Source: Symsagittifera roscoffensis (taxonomy: Eukaryota > Xenacoelomorpha > Acoela > Convolutidae). Taken from it: 64,000 nucleotides of DNA. Position 1 is the first letter of the stretch; every line of letters starts with the position of its first letter. Position numbers and translations under genes: made by a program. This document shows, in pieces, positions 14,700 through 28,109 of the stretch. The stretch covers positions 37,958,759-38,022,758 of the forward strand of contig NC_087063.1 in NCBI RefSeq assembly GCF_963678635.1, in the 5' to 3' direction. The notes beneath the pieces are model-generated. The model had not been told where the DNA came from. It saw only the letters and a program-made list of their open reading frames with translations, and searched no databases.

Positions 14700-17600
14700 T
14701 AGTCTTCGGATTGTTTTCGTCGTGATAATTGAACGAATAGGGTTCTCTACACGTTGAAACTTATCAGACGCGACTAGAATTGCTCGTTACGGTACATAAA
14801 CTAGATAATAACACTCTCAGAAGAATTTGGTTTTTATAATAGTTCACTTTTTAAAAAGATTGTTAATTTTACCTTGGATAGATGCTACACATTTTCAATG
14901 GACAACTTTTTTTCATTTTTTACGACACAAGACAATTAATATTGGCGTCTGGAAGAGCTCAGTGTTATTTGATAGTGTAAACCTACCAAGCTAGCGTTGA
15001 AGCCGCGAGCAAGATTTTGCTGTAGTGTTTTAAACTTACTGAAACTTGTCGATATAAAATCGGTAGTTTTCGGATTGTTTTCGTCGTGATAATGGAACAA
15101 ATGGGGTTCTGTACACTTTCAAACTTATCAGACGTGCTAGAATTGCTCGTTACCGTACATAAACTGAATAATAAACTCTCAGAAGAATTTGGTTTTTATA
15201 ATAGTTCACTTTTTAAAAAGATTGTTAATTTTCCCTTGGATAGATGCTACACATTTTCAATGGACAACTTTTTTTCAATTTTTACGACACAAGACAATTA
15301 ATATGGGCGTCTGGAAGAGCTCAGTGTTATTTGATAGTGTAAACCTACCAAGCTAGCGTTGAAGCCGCGAGCAAGATTTTGCTGGAGTGTTTTAAACTTA
15401 CTGAAACTTGTCGATATAAAATCGGTAGTTTTCGGATTGTTTTCGTCGTGATAATGGAACGAATGAGGTTCTCTACACGTTGAAACTTATCAGACGCGGC
15501 TAGAATTGCTCGTTTTCGTACATAAACTAGATAATAACACTCTCACAAGAATTTTATTTTTATAATAGTTCTTTTTTTTAAAAGATTGTTGTTTTTCCCT
15601 TGGATAGATGCTACCCATTTTCGAAGGACAACTTTTTTCATTTTTGACGACACATGACAACTAATATGGGCGTCTGAGAGAGCTCAGTGTTATTTGATAA
15701 AGTAAACCTACCAAGCTAGCGTTCAAGCCGCGAGAAAAATTTAGCTGGTGTGTTTTAAACTTACTGAAACTTGTCGATATAAAATCGGTAGTTTTCGTAT
15801 TGTTTTCGTCGTGATAATGGAACAAATGGGGTTCTGTACACGTTGAAACTTATCAGATGCGGCTAGAATTGCTTGTTACCGTACATAAACTGAATAATAA
15901 ACTCTCACAAGAATTTGGTTTTTATAATAGTTCACTTTTTAAAAAGATTGTTAATTTTCCCTTGGATAGATGCTACACATTTTCGATGGACAACTTTTTT
16001 CATTTTTTACGACACAAGACAATTAATATGGGCGTCTGGAAGAGCTCAGTGTTATTTGATAATGTAAACCTACCAACCTAGCGTTGAAGCCGCGAGAAAA
16101 ATTTAGCTGGTGTGTTTTAAACTTACTGAAACTTGTCGATATAAAATCGGTAGCCTTCGGATTGTTTTCGTCGTGATAATTGAACAAATGGAGTTCTCTA
16201 CACGTTGAAACTTAACAGACACGGCTAGAATTGCTTGTTACGGTACATAAGCTAGATAATAACTCTCTCACAAGAATTTGGTTTTAACAATAGTTCACTT
16301 TTTAAAAAGATTGTTAATTTTCCCTTGGATAGATGCAACACATTTTCGATGGACAACTTTTTTCATTTTTTACGACACAAGACAATTAATATGGGCGTCT
16401 GGAAGAGCTCAGTGTTATTTGATAATGTAAACCTACCAAGCTAGCGTTGAAGCCGCGAGCAAGATTTTGCTGGAGTGTTTTAAACTTACTGAAACTTGTC
16501 GAAATAAAATCGGTAGTCTTCGGATTGTTTTCGTCGTGATAAATGAACAAATGGGGTTCTCTACACGTTGAACTTATCAGACGCGGCGAGAATTGCTCGT
16601 TACGGTACATAAACTAGATAATAACACTCTCACAAGAATTTGGTTTTTATAATGGTTCACTTTTTAAAAAGATTGTTAATTTTCCCTTGGATAGATGCTA
16701 CACATTTTCGATGGACAACATTTTTTCATTTTTTACGACACAAGACAATTAAAATGGGCGTCTGGAAGAGCTCAGTGTTATTTGATAATGTAAACCTACC
16801 AAGCTAGCGTTGAAGCCGCGAGCAAGATTTTGCTGGAGTGTTTTAAACTTACTGAAACTTGTCGATATAAAATCGGTAGTTTTCGGATTGTTTTCGTCGT
16901 GATAATGGAACGAATGGGGTTCTCTACACGTTGAAACTTATCAGACGCGGCTAGAATTGCTTGTTACCGTACATAAACTGAATAATAAACTCTCACAAGA
17001 ATTTGGTTTTTATAATAGTTCATTTTTTAAAAAGATTGTTAATTTTCCCTTGGATAGATGCTACCCATTCTCGATGGACAATTTTTTTCATTTTTTACGA
17101 CACAAGACAATTAAAATGGGCGTCTGGAAGAGCTCAGTGTTATTTGATAATGTAAACCTACCAAGCTAGCGTTGAAGCCGCGAGCAAGATTTTGCTGGAG
17201 TGTTTTAAACTTACTGAAACTTGTCGAAATAAAATCGGTAGTTTTCGGATTGTTTTCGTCGTGATAATGGAACGAATGGAGTTCTCTACACGTTGAAACT
17301 TATCAGACACGGTTAGAATTGCTCGTTACGGTACATAAACTAGATAATAACACTCTCACAAGAATTTGGTTTTAACAAAAGTTCACTTTTTAAAAAGATT
17401 GTTAATTTTCCCTTGGATAGATGCTACACATTTTCGATGGACAACTTTTTTCATTTTTTACGACACAAGACAATTAATATGGGCGTCTGGAAGAGCTCAG
17501 TGTTATTTGATAATGTAAACCTACCAAGCTAGCGTTGAAGCCGCGAGCAAGATTTTGCTGGAGTGTTTTAAACTTACTGAAACTTGTCGAAATAAAATCG

Positions 17601-20600
17601 GTAGTCTTCGGATTGTTTTCGTCGTAATAAATGAACAAATGGGGTTCTCTACACGTTGAAACTTATCAGACGCGGCTAGAATTGCTCATTACGGTATATA
17701 AACTAGATAAAAACACTCTCACAAGAATTTGGTTTTAACAAAAGTTCACTTTTTAAAAAGATTGTTAATTTTCCCTTGGATAAATGCTACACATTTTCGA
17801 TGGACAACTTTTTTCCATTTTTTACGACACAAGACAATTAATATGGGCGTATGGAAGAGCTCAGTGTTATTTGATAATGTAAACCTACCAAGCTAGCGTT
17901 GAAGCCGCGAGCAAGATTTTGCTGGAGTGTTTTAAACTTACTGAAACTGGTCGAAATAAAATCGGTAGTCTTCGGATTGTTTTCGTCGTGATGAATGATT
18001 AAATGGGGTTCTCTACACGTTGAAACTTATCAGACGCGGCAAGAATTGCTCGTTACGGTACATAAACTAGATAATAACACTCTCACAAGAATTTGGTTTT
18101 TAAAATAGTTCACTTTTTAAAAAGATTGTTAATTTTCCCTTGGATAGATGCTACACATTTTCAAAGGACAACCTTTTTAGTTTTTGACGACACAAGACAA
18201 TTAATATGGGCGTCTGTAAGAGCTCAATATTATTTGATAATGTAAACCTACCAAGCTATCATTGAAACCGCGAGCAAAATATAGCTGGTGTGTTTTAAAC
18301 TTACTGAAACTTGTCGATATAAAATCGGTAGTCTTCGGATTGTTTTCGTCGTGATAATTGAACGAATGGGGTTCTCTACACGTTGAAACTTATCAGACGC
18401 GGCTAGAATTGCTCATTACGGTACATAAACTAGATAATAACACTCTCACAAGAATTTGGTTTTAACAAAAGTTCACTTTTTAAAAAGATTGTTAATTTTC
18501 CCTTGGATAGATGCTACACATTTTCGATGGACAACTTTTTTCCATTTTTTACGACACAAGACAATTAATATGGGCGTATGGAAGAACTCAGTGTTATTTG
18601 ATAATGTAAACCTACCAAGCTAGCGTTGAAGCCGCGAGCAAGATTTTGCTGGAGTGTTTTAAACTTACTGAAACTGGTCGAAATAAAATCGGTAGTCTTC
18701 GGATTGTTTTCGTCGTGATAAATGATTAAATGGGGTTCTCTACACGTTGAAACTTATCAGACGCGGCAAGAATTGCTCGTTACGGTACATAAACTAGATA
18801 ATAACACTCTCACAAGAATTTGGTTTTTAAAATAGTTCACTTTTTAAAAAGATTGTTAATTTTCCCTTGGATAGATGCTACACATTTTCAAAGGACAACC
18901 TTTTTAGTTTTTGACGACACAAGACAATTAATATGGGCGTCTGTAAGAGCTCAATATTATTTGATAATGTAAACCTACCAAGCTATCATTGAAACCGCGA
19001 GCAAAATATAGCTGGTGTGTTTTAAACTTACTGAAACTTGTCGATATAAAATCGGTAGTCTTCGGATTGTTTTCGTCGTGATAATTGAACGAATGGGGTT
19101 CTCTACACGTTGAAACTTATCAGACGCGGCTAGAATTGCTCATTACGGTACATAAACTAGATAATAACACTCTCACAAGAATTTGGTTTTAACAAAAGTT
19201 CACTTTTTAAAAAGATTGTTAATTTTCCCTTGGATAGATGCTACACATTTTCGATGGACAACTTTTTTCATTTTTTACGACACAAGACAATCAATATGGG
19301 CGTCTGGAAGAGCTCAGTGTTATTTGATAATGTAAACCTACCAAGCTAGCGTTGAAGCCGCGAGCAAGATTTTGCTGGAGTGTTTTAAACTTACTGAAAC
19401 TTGTCGAAATAAAATCGGTAGTCTTCGGATTGTTTTCGTCGTAATAAATGAACAAATGGGGTTCTCTACACGTTGAAACTTATCAGACGCGGCTAGAATT
19501 GCTCATTACGGTACATAAACTAGATAAAAACACTCTCACAAGAATTTGGTTTTAACAAAAGTTCACTTTTTAAAAAGATTGTTAATTTTCCCTTGGATAG
19601 ATGCTACACATTTTCGATGGACAACTTTTTTCCATTTTTTACGACACAAGACAATTAATATGGGCGTATGGAAGAGCTCAGTGTTATTTGATAATGTAAA
19701 CCTACCAAGCTAGCGTTGAAGCCGCGAGCAAGATTTTGCTGGAGTGTTTTAAACTTACTGAAACTGGTCGAAATAAAATCGGTAGTCTTCGGATTGTTTT
19801 CGTCGTGATAAATGATTAAATGGGGTTCTCTACACGTTGAAACTTATCAGACGCGGCAAGAATTGCTCGTTACGGTACATAAACTAGATAATAACACTCT
19901 CACAAGAATTTGGTTTTTAAAATAGTTCACTTTTTAAAAAGATTGTTAATTTTCCCTTGGATAGATGCTACACATTTTCAAAGGACAACCTTTTTAGTTT
20001 TTGACGACACAAGACAATTAATATGGGCGTCTGTAAGAGCTCAATATTATTTGATAATGTAAACCTACCAAGCTATCATTGAAACCGCGAGCAAAATATA
20101 GCTGGTGTGTTTTAAACTTACTGAAACTTGTCGATATAAAATCGGTAGTCTTCGGATTGTTTTCGTCGTGATAATTGAACGAATGGGGTTCTCTACACGT
20201 TGAAACTTATCAGACGCGGCTAGAATTGCTCATTACGGTACATAAACTAGATAACAACACTCTCACAGGAATTTGGTTTTTTTTATAATAATTCACTTTT
20301 TAAAAAGATTGTTAATTTTCCCTTGGATAGATGCTACACATTTTCGATGGACAACATTTTTTCATTTTTTACGACAAAAGACAATTAAAATGGGCGTCTG
20401 GAAGAGCTCAGTGTTATTTGATAATGTAAACCTACCAAGCTAGCGTTGAAGCCGCGAGCAAGATTTTGCTGGAGTGTTTTAAACTTACTGAAACTTGTCG
20501 AAATAAAATCGGTAGTTTTCGGATTGTTTTCGTCGTGATAATGGAACGAATGGGGTTCTCTACACTTTCAAACTTATCAGACGTGCTAGAATTGCTCGTT

Positions 20601-20860
20601 ACCGTACATAAACTGAATAATAAACTCTCACAAGAATTTGGTTTTTATAATAGTTCACTTTTTAAAAAGATTGTTGTTTTTACCTTGGATAGATGCTACA
20701 CATTTTCGATGGACAACATTTTTTCGTTTTTTACGACAAAAGACAATTAAAATGGGCGTCTGGAAGAGCTCAGTGTTATTGGATAATGTAAACCTACCAA
20801 GCTAGCGTTGAAGCCGCGAGCAAGATTTTGCTGGAGTGTTTTAAACTTACTGAAACTTGT
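14700..20860. repeat. Satellite domain 2 (ACAAGACAATT / CTGGAAGAG type monomers)
   Basis: From about 14.9 kb the monomer type changes. The landmark becomes TACGACACAAGACAATTAAT followed by GGCGTCTGGAAGAGCTCAG, and the T-rich segment reads GATTGTTAATTTTCCCTTGG instead of GATTGTTGTTTTT. Block duplications also occur here: the variant AATGATTAAATGGGGTTCTC appears at 17994, 18721 and 19811. The switch is abrupt, which suggests separate amplification of two monomer families within one array. Confidence 0.85.
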
Positions 20861-23800
20861 CGAGATAAAACCGGTAGTTTTCGGATGGTTTTCGTCGTGA
20901 TAATGGAACGAATGGGGTTCTCAACACATTGAACTTATCAGACGCGGCTAGAATTGCTCGTTACCATGATAAACTAGATAAAAACACTCTCACAAGAATT
21001 TTGTTTTTATAATAGTTCTTTTTTTAAAAAGATTGTTGTTTTTCCCTTGGATAGATGCTACACATTTTTTTTTCCTTTATGACGACACATGACAACTAAT
21101 ATGGGCGTCTGGAAGAACTCAGTATTATTTGATAATGTAAACCTACCAAGCTAGTGTTGAAACCGCGAGCAAAGTTAAGCTGGAGTGTTTTAAACTTACT
21201 GAAACTTGTCGATATAAAATCGGTAGTCTGCGGAATGTTTTCGTCGTGATAATGGAACGAATGGGGTTTTCTACACGTTGAAATTTATCAGACGCGGCTA
21301 GAATTGCTCGTTACTGTACATAAACTAGATAATAACACTCTCACAAGAATTTGGTTTTTCTAATAGTTCACTTTTTAAAAACATTGTTGTTTTTCCCTTG
21401 GATAGATGCTACACATTTTCGAAGGACAACTTTTTTAATTTTTGACGACACAAGACAATTATTATGGGCATCTGGAAGAGTTCAGAGCAATTTGATAATG
21501 TAAATTTTGCTGGAGTGTTTTAAACTTACTGAAACTTGTCGATATCAAATCGGTAGTTTTCGGATTGTTTTCGTCGTGATAATGGAACAAATGGTGTTCT
21601 GTACACATTGAAACTTATCAGACGCGGCTAAAATTGCTCGTTACCGTACATAAACTAGATAATAACACTCTCACAAGAATTTGGTTTTTATAATAATTCA
21701 CTTTCTAAAAAGATTGTTGTTTTTCCCTTGGATAGATGCTACACATTTTTGAAGGACAACTTTTTTCATTTTTGACGACAAATGACAACTAATATGGGCA
21801 CCTGGAAGAACTCAGTATTATTTGATAATGTAAACATACCAAGCTAGCGCTGAAACCGCGAACAAAATTTAGCTGGAGTGTTTTAAACTTACTGAAACTT
21901 GTCGATATAAAATCGGTAGTCTTCGGATTGTTTTCGTCGTGATAATGGAACAAAAGGGGTTCTCTACAGGTTGAAACTTATCAGACGCGGCTAGAATTGC
22001 ACGTTACTGTACATAAACTTGACAATATCACTCTCACAAGAATTTGGTTTTTATAAAAGTTCACTTTTTAAAAAGATTGTTGTTTTTCCCTTGGGTAGAT
22101 GCTACACATTTTCGAAGGACAACTTTTTTCATTTGACGACACATGACAGCTAATATGGGCGTCTGGAAGAGTTCAGTGTATTTTAATTACATAAATCCAC
22201 CAAGTTAGCGTTGGAGCCGGGAGGAAAATTTAGCTGGAGTATTTTAAACTTAATGAAACTTGTCGACATAGAATCGGTAGTTTTCGGATTGTTTTCGACG
22301 TGATAATGGAACAAATGGGGTTCTCTACCAATTGAAACTTATCAGACGCGGCTAGAATTGCTCGTTACCGTACATAAACTAGATAATAACACTCTCACAA
22401 AAATATGGTTTTTATAATAAATCACTTTTTGAAAAGATTGTTGTTTTTCCCTCGGATAGATGCTACACATTTTCTAAGGACAATTTTTTTCATTTTTGAC
22501 GACACATGACAACTAATATGGGCGTCTCTGTTGAAACCGCGAGCAAAATTTAGCTGGAGTGTATTAAACGATATAAAATCGGTAGTCTTTGGATTGTTTT
22601 CGTCGTGATAATGGAACGAAAGGCGTTCTCTACACGTTGAAACTTATCAGACGCGGCAAGAATTGCTCGTTGCCGTACATAAACTAAATAATAACACTCT
22701 CAAAAGAATTTGGTTTTTATAATAGTTCACTTTTTAAAAAGATTGTTGTTTTTCCCTTGGATAGATGCTACACATTTTCATAGGACAACCTTTTTAATTT
22801 TTGACGACACAAGACAATTATTATGGGCGTCTGGAAGAGCTCAGTGTTATTTGATAATGTAAACCTACCAAGCTAGCGTTGAAGCCGCGAGCAAAATTTT
22901 GCTGAAGTGTTTGAAACTTACTGAAGATTGTCAGTATCAAATCGGTAGTTTTCAGATTGTTCTCGTCGTGGTAATGGAAGGAATAGGGTTCTCTACACGT
23001 TGAAACTTATCAGACGCGGCTAAAATTGCTCGTTACCGTACATAAACTAGATAATAACACTCTCACAAGAATTTGGTTTTGATAATAGTTCACTTTTTTA
23101 AAAGATTGTTGTTTTTCCCTTGGATAGATGCTACACATTTTCGATGGACAATTTTTTCCTTTTTTGACGACACAAGACATATATTATGGGCGTCTGAAAG
23201 AGCTCAGTGTTGTTTGATAATGTAAACCTACCAAGTTAGCGTTGGAGCCGCGAGCAAATTTTTGATGGAGTGTTTTGAATTTAATGAACTTTGTTGATAA
23301 AAAATTGGTAGTTTTCGGATTGTTTTCGTCGTGATAATGGAACGAATAGGGTTCTCTACACGTTGAAACTTATCAGACGCGGCTAGAATTGCTCGTTGCC
23401 GTATATAAACTAGATAATAACACTCTCACAAAAATTTGGTTTTTATAATAGTTCACTTTTTAAAAAGATTGTTGTTTTTCCCTTGGATAGATGCTACACA
23501 TTTTCAAAGGACAACCTTTTTAATTTTTGACGACACAAGACAATTATTATGGGCGTCTGGAAGAGCTCAGTGTTGTTTGATAATGTAAACCTACCAAGTT
23601 AGCGTTGGAGCCGCAAGCAAATTTTTGATGGAGTGTTTTGAATTTAATGAACTTTGTTGATGAAAAATTGGTAGTTTTCGGATTGTTTTCTTCGTGATAA
23701 TGGGATGTATGTGGTTCTCTACACGTTGATACTCATCAGACTTGCCTCGAATTGCTCGTTACCGTTTAGACACTAGTTGATAACACTCTAGACAAGGTTT

Positions 23801-26403
23801 TTTTAAAAAGATCGTTGTTTTTCCCTTGGATAGTTGCTACACATCTTCGATGGACAAATTTTTTCCTTTTTGACGACACATGACAACTAATATGGACGTC
23901 TGGAAAAGCTCAATGTTAATCGATATTGTAAACCTACCAAGCTAGCGTTGAAGCCGCAAGCAAATTTTTGCTGGAGTGTTTTAAACGTACTGAAACTTGT
24001 CGATATAAAATCGGTAGTTTTCGGATTGTTTTCGTCGTGATAATGGAACGAATGGGGTTCTCTACACGTTGAAACTTATCAGACGCGGCTAGAATTGCTC
24101 GTTACCGTACATAAACTAGATAAGAACACTCTCACAAGAATTTGGTTTTTATAATAGTTCACTTTTTAAAAAGATTGTTGTTTTTCCCTTGGAATGATGC
24201 TACACATTTTCGAAGGACAAATTTTTTCGTTTTTGACGACACATGACAACGAATATGGACGTCTGGAAGAGCTCAATGTTAATCGATATTGTAAACCTAC
24301 CAAGCTAGCGTTGAGGCCGCGAGCAAAATTTTGCTGGAGTGTTTTAAACGTACTGAAACTTGTCGATATAAAAATCGGTTGTTTTTGGATTGCTTTCGTC
24401 GTGATAATGGAACGAATTGGGTTCTCTACACGTTGAAACTTATCAGACGCGGCTAGAATTGTTCGTTACCGTACATAAACTGAATAATAAACTCTCACAA
24501 GAATTTGGTTTTTATAATATTTCACTTTTTAAAAAGATTGTTGTTTTTACCTTGGATAGATGCTACACATTTTTGAAGGACAACTTTTTCCATTTGACGA
24601 CACATGACAGCTAATATGGGCGTCTGGAAGAGTTCAGTGTTCTTTAATTACATAAATCCACCAAGTTAGCGTAAGAGCCGGGAGGAAAATTTAGCTGGAG
24701 TGTTTTAAACTTAATGAAACTTGTCGATATAAAATCGGTAGTTTTCGGTTCAATTTCGTCGTGATAATGGAATGTATGGGGTTCTCTACACGTTGAAACT
24801 TATCAGACGCGGCTAGAATTGCTCGTTACCGAACACAAATTAGACAATGACACTTTTAGAAGAAATTGTTTTATATAATATATCACTTTATCAAAATTTG
24901 TTGTTTTTCCCGTGGATAGTTGCTTAACATTTTCGAAAGACGTATTTTTGACTTTGACGACACCTGACAGCTAATATGTGTTGTTTGATTATGTAAACCT
25001 ATCAAGGTAGCGTTGGAGCCGGGAGCAAAATTTCGCTGGAGTGTCTTTAACTTAATGAGCCTTGTCGACATAAATTCGGTGGTTTTTTAGATTTTTCATT
25101 TGTCGTGATTATGGAAGGTTGATGACACATGACAGCTAATATGGGCGTATCAATGAGCTCAAATTTATTTGATTATGTAATTCTAGCAAGTTAGCATTTC
25201 AACCGGGAGCAAACCTTTGCTGGGGTGTTTTAAACTTAATGAACTTGTCGACATAAAATCGGTAGTTTTTGGATTGTTTTGTCGTGATAACGGAACGTTT
25301 GGGGTTATCGAAACGTTGAAAGTTGTCAGACGAGCCTAGAATTGCTCGTTAGCGTACATAAAGGAGATAACAACACTCTCAGAGGATTTTGGTTTTATAA
25401 TAGTTCACTTTATAAAATTATTGTTGTTTTCCCCTTGGATAGATGCTACACATTTTCGAAGGACACTTTTTTCCACTTTTGACGACAAAAGACAGCTGAA
25501 AATGGCGTCTGGAAGAGCTCAGTGTTATTTGATTTTGTAAACCTACCAAGGTAGCGTCGGAGCCGCGAGCAAAATTTCGTTGGAGGGTTTTAAAATTATT
25601 GAACATTGTCGATATAGAATCGGTATTTTTCGGATTGTTTTTGTCTTGATAGTGGAACGTATGGGGTTCTCTAATTAGGAAATTTGTCAGACACGCCTAG
25701 AATTGCTCGATACCTTTTAGACACTAATTGATAACACTCTAAGAAGAATTTGTTTTTTATAATAGTTCACTTTATAAAAAGATGGTTGTTTGTCCCTTGG
25801 ATAAATGCTAAACACTTTCGAAGAACAATTTTTTCCATTTTTGACGACACATGACAGCCAATGTAGCTGTTTCGATGTGCTCAAGTTTTTTGTTTATGTA
25901 AAATTAGCTAGATAGCGTTGGAACCCGGAACAAAATTGCGCTGAGGTGATTTTAACCTTATGAATTTGTCTACAGAAAATCGGTGGTTTTCAGATTTTTT
26001 TAAGTCTTGATACTGGAAAGTATGGGGTTCTCTACGTATTGAAATTTTTCGGACGCGCCTAGAATTGCTCGTTACCGTACATAAAACAGATAATAACACT
26101 CTCAGATGAAATTGGTTTTTCAATAGGTCACTTTATAAAAAGATTGTTGTTTTTCCATTGGATAGATGCTACAAAATTTCGAAGGACAACTTTTTCCATT
26201 TGTGACGACACATGCCAGCTAAAATGGACGTCTCGAAGAGCTGAGTGTTATTTGATTATGTAAACCTACCAAGGTAGCATTGGAGCCGGGAGCGAAATTC
26301 GCTGGAGTGTTTTAAACTTAATGAACCTTGTCGACATAAATTCGGTGGTTTTTTAGTATTTTCATTAGTCGTGATAATGGAAGGTTGACGACACATGACA
26401 GAT
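20860..26403. repeat. Satellite domain 3, decaying right edge of the array
   Basis: Monomers become steadily less alike toward the right. Copies near 21-24 kb still match both main types, with deletions (for example around 21490 and 22530). Copies from about 24.7 kb lose many landmarks, change AAACCTACC to variants such as AAATTAGCT, and are truncated at 25100 and 26380. The last recognisable piece is GACGACACATGACAGATAAT, ending near 26403. Edge decay is expected where unequal exchange no longer homogenises the repeats. Confidence 0.85.
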
Positions 26404-27094
26404 AATTTTTCGTATAGGTATCGGGTTTAAAGGTTGCCATTTTGGCCAGTTTGGGAGTATCAACGCGCGATATATTTTGCGCTTCTAACGATTAGGCGGA
26501 GATTTAATCCGTCTTAGAAATCGTTCGAAATTGGTTGAAAGAAGCTTATTTGCCATCATTGATTTGTTACAAGCAGCGAATTCTATTCTTTTATAGTTTA
26601 TATGGCGTATGGGGTGATGATTTTTATAGAAAATTTTCAAATTTTATGAAAGGTTTTTTTTCATTTTTTTATAACATTTAATTTGTTAATGATATTTATG
26701 TTATTACTGCTCCATAAGCCTTAAAAGGCAGTCAGAACATTCAGGGCTTCGCCCTGATACGAGCAGTCTTGTTGTGTTTGAAGTCACGTAATTGCAAACT
26801 GATAGCTCAGAAGCTGTCTAAGTGCAGGGTGACAAAATTTTGGTCATATATGCACAGTAAAAAAAAAGGATATAGTTATGCAATTTTATGATATGAAGAA
26901 AATGGTAGTCGTACAGTTTTTATACAAGATTTAAAATTATGGGAGAATTGTTGATTATTTTTGTCTAACCAGATAGCTAGATTTCTTAAGAACGGAATAT
27001 GAGCTAGGAGCTGATTTCTGTTGGTAATAATGGAAAGGTGCGATAAAAAATAAGACTGACAAATAATCAAAGGAACAGTTGGTAGTAATCTAAC
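26404..27094. other. Non-coding DNA between satellite and Ig exon
   Basis: Apart from one hairpin at 26741-26757, I see nothing recognisable here. The open frame on the minus strand from 27256 down to 26876 has good coding character only in its upstream part. Below 27095 the translation is low-complexity and is best read as intron. Confidence 0.6.
26741..26757. repeat. Short perfect hairpin, 7-bp stem and 3-nt loop
   Basis: TCAGGGC, loop TTC, then GCCCTGA. It is GC-rich in an AT-rich setting. No RNA family is recognised. Confidence 0.6.
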
Positions 27095-27294
27095 ATAGAG
27101 AGTGTTGGTTGTTATTTGTCCGTCAACGTAAGTAACGTTGCGGTAGTTGATGAGTTTCTGGCCAGCAAATGTCCAGAGGAAGTCTTGGTTGGCGACGGAC
27201 GGCTTGGCATCCACCTGGCACTCTATACAGATATCAGATCCCTCGAACGCCTTCACCGTCTCCTCAACTTTTCCATTAGTAGGGTAGGGACGAT
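27095..27294 (-). CDS. Isolated immunoglobulin-domain exon (partial gene)
   Basis: The minus strand encodes about 66 residues with the layout of the N-terminal half of an I-set Ig domain. An acidic/aromatic lead-in is followed by FEGSDICIEC, which holds the B-strand cysteine, and about 20 residues later by FLWTFAGQKL, which holds the C-strand tryptophan. The exon is preceded by a T-rich acceptor (TTTTTTCTCCTTAG, exon starting at 27294 in phase 2) and can end at a non-consensus donor (TAT|GTTAG) at 27095. Such domains occur in cell-surface adhesion proteins and muscle proteins. The second Ig cysteine (YxC) would lie in the next exon, and I cannot find it. No other exons were recognised on either side, so this is either one exon of a gene with long repeat-filled introns or a captured fragment. 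The ATG-less start implied by the open frame (a GTG at 27256) is not a real start. Confidence 0.6.
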
Positions 27295-27426
27295 CTAAGG
27301 AGAAAAAAGTAATTCCAGGAAAAAAATTGTGGAGTTCATTGACTAGTACTAGGCTACTACTTAGTGCAAAAAGAGACCAATTATGACGCTACTGTGCTCC
27401 CCGAGTCGAGATTTTTCACCTATTTC

Positions 27427-27486
27427 GAAGCAAGATTTTAGCGGTTTGAGCGGTTTTTTAGACAATTTCGCTCAAAATCTTGCTTC
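27427..27486. repeat. Inverted repeat with internal GCGGTTTGAGCGGTTTTT repeats
   Basis: Perfect 13-bp arms GAAGCAAGATTTT (27427-27439) and AAAATCTTGCTTC (27474-27486). GCGGTTTGAGCGGTTTTT occurs between the arms and again just after them at about 27493. It is probably a small fold-back repeat; its family is not recognised. Confidence 0.6.
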
Positions 27487-27799
27487 AAAATGAGCGGTTT
27501 GAGCGGTTTTTGAACGGTTTATCTAGAAAAACCGCGGTTTTGAGCGTTTTATGATCATTTATACTCATTTATGTCAAAACTGGAGCCAGGTTTTATAATT
27601 ATGAGCACAGTTTTAGCAATTTCATTCCATTTATCCCTTTATGGTCAAGTATGGACCAATAAAAGTGATCAATTTGCCAACATGAATAAATGGTTGCTAT
27701 GCGAGTTGTGCGAGTTCTCAAAAAACATCAAAATTAGAGAGAAAATAGATAAGAAATCAGTTTCATTTTTTTCTTACTTTATCTAAATAAGTGTGATCT

Positions 27800-27960
27800 A
27801 CTTGGGTGAAAAAAAAGAAAGAATAAGAACTGTTAATTGTTTTTATAAAAACGTTGAAAATGAGGCCGAGTAGAATTGCAATGTCAGTCATTAGGTAAAA
27901 AAGTAAAATAAGAACTGCTAATTGTTTTTTAAAAAAAACGTTGAAACCCGAGTTGACCAA
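27800..27960. repeat. Two diverged direct copies of an about 85-bp segment
   Basis: AATAAGAACTGTTAATTGTTTTTATAAAAACGTTG-type sequence (about 27823) recurs at about 27909 as a variant with GCTAATTG. The adjacent GAGGCCGAGTAGAATTG (27862) recurs at 28691, followed in both places by AATGTCAGTCA. These look like pieces of a dispersed repeat. The open frames over them show no protein similarity that I recognise. Confidence 0.55.
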
Positions 27961-27964
27961 AAAT

Positions 27965-28094
27965 GCTAGTCATACAATTTTCATATATGGAAAAACGCTA
28001 ATCATACACTTTTCATGCAATTCCGTAAGTACAGAAAATTGCATAAAAGGTCTATGATTAGTATTTTTTCATATATGGAAATTGTATGACTAGC
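27965..28094. repeat. Fold-back (MITE-like) palindrome, about 130 bp
   Basis: The left half starts GCTAGTCATACAATTTTCAT and the right half ends with the matching ATTGTATGACTAGC. Nearly the whole 130 bp can fold on itself, with arms of about 60 nt at roughly 85 percent match and a very short loop around CCGTAAGTAC. Related fragments (CATAGACC, ATGATTAGCATTTTT) lie at 28630-28680. The structure fits a non-autonomous inverted-repeat transposon remnant. Target-site duplications are not evident. Confidence 0.7.
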
Positions 28095-28109
28095 GTTTTT
28101 CCAAAAACC

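Larger units (their letters stand above)
1..26403. repeat. Satellite DNA array, about 363-bp monomer
   Basis: Head-to-tail monomers start at positions 1, 364, 727 and 1093 and continue to about 26400, roughly 72 copies. Landmarks in nearly every copy are GGGTTCTCTACACGTTGAAA, TTAAAAAGATTGTTGTTTTT, TTTTTGACGACACATGACAA and AGTTTTCGGATTGTTTTCGT. The array begins before the window, because position 1 already lies at a monomer junction. Short open frames of 60-94 codons inside it come from the repeat itself, change frame between monomers, and are not annotated as genes. It is probably a pericentromeric or subtelomeric satellite; that placement is inference. Confidence 0.97.

Noticed and set aside
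730..26123. Many ORFs of 60-94 codons in the satellite (for example 20466-20750, 24194-24436, 9252-9464)
   Set aside because: They repeat with the monomer, occur on both strands, change frame with small indels, and have no family character. They are artefacts of the repeat.
1..26403. Tandem array considered as a CRISPR array
   Set aside because: The whole 363-bp unit is repeated with no unique spacers, and the sequence is eukaryotic.
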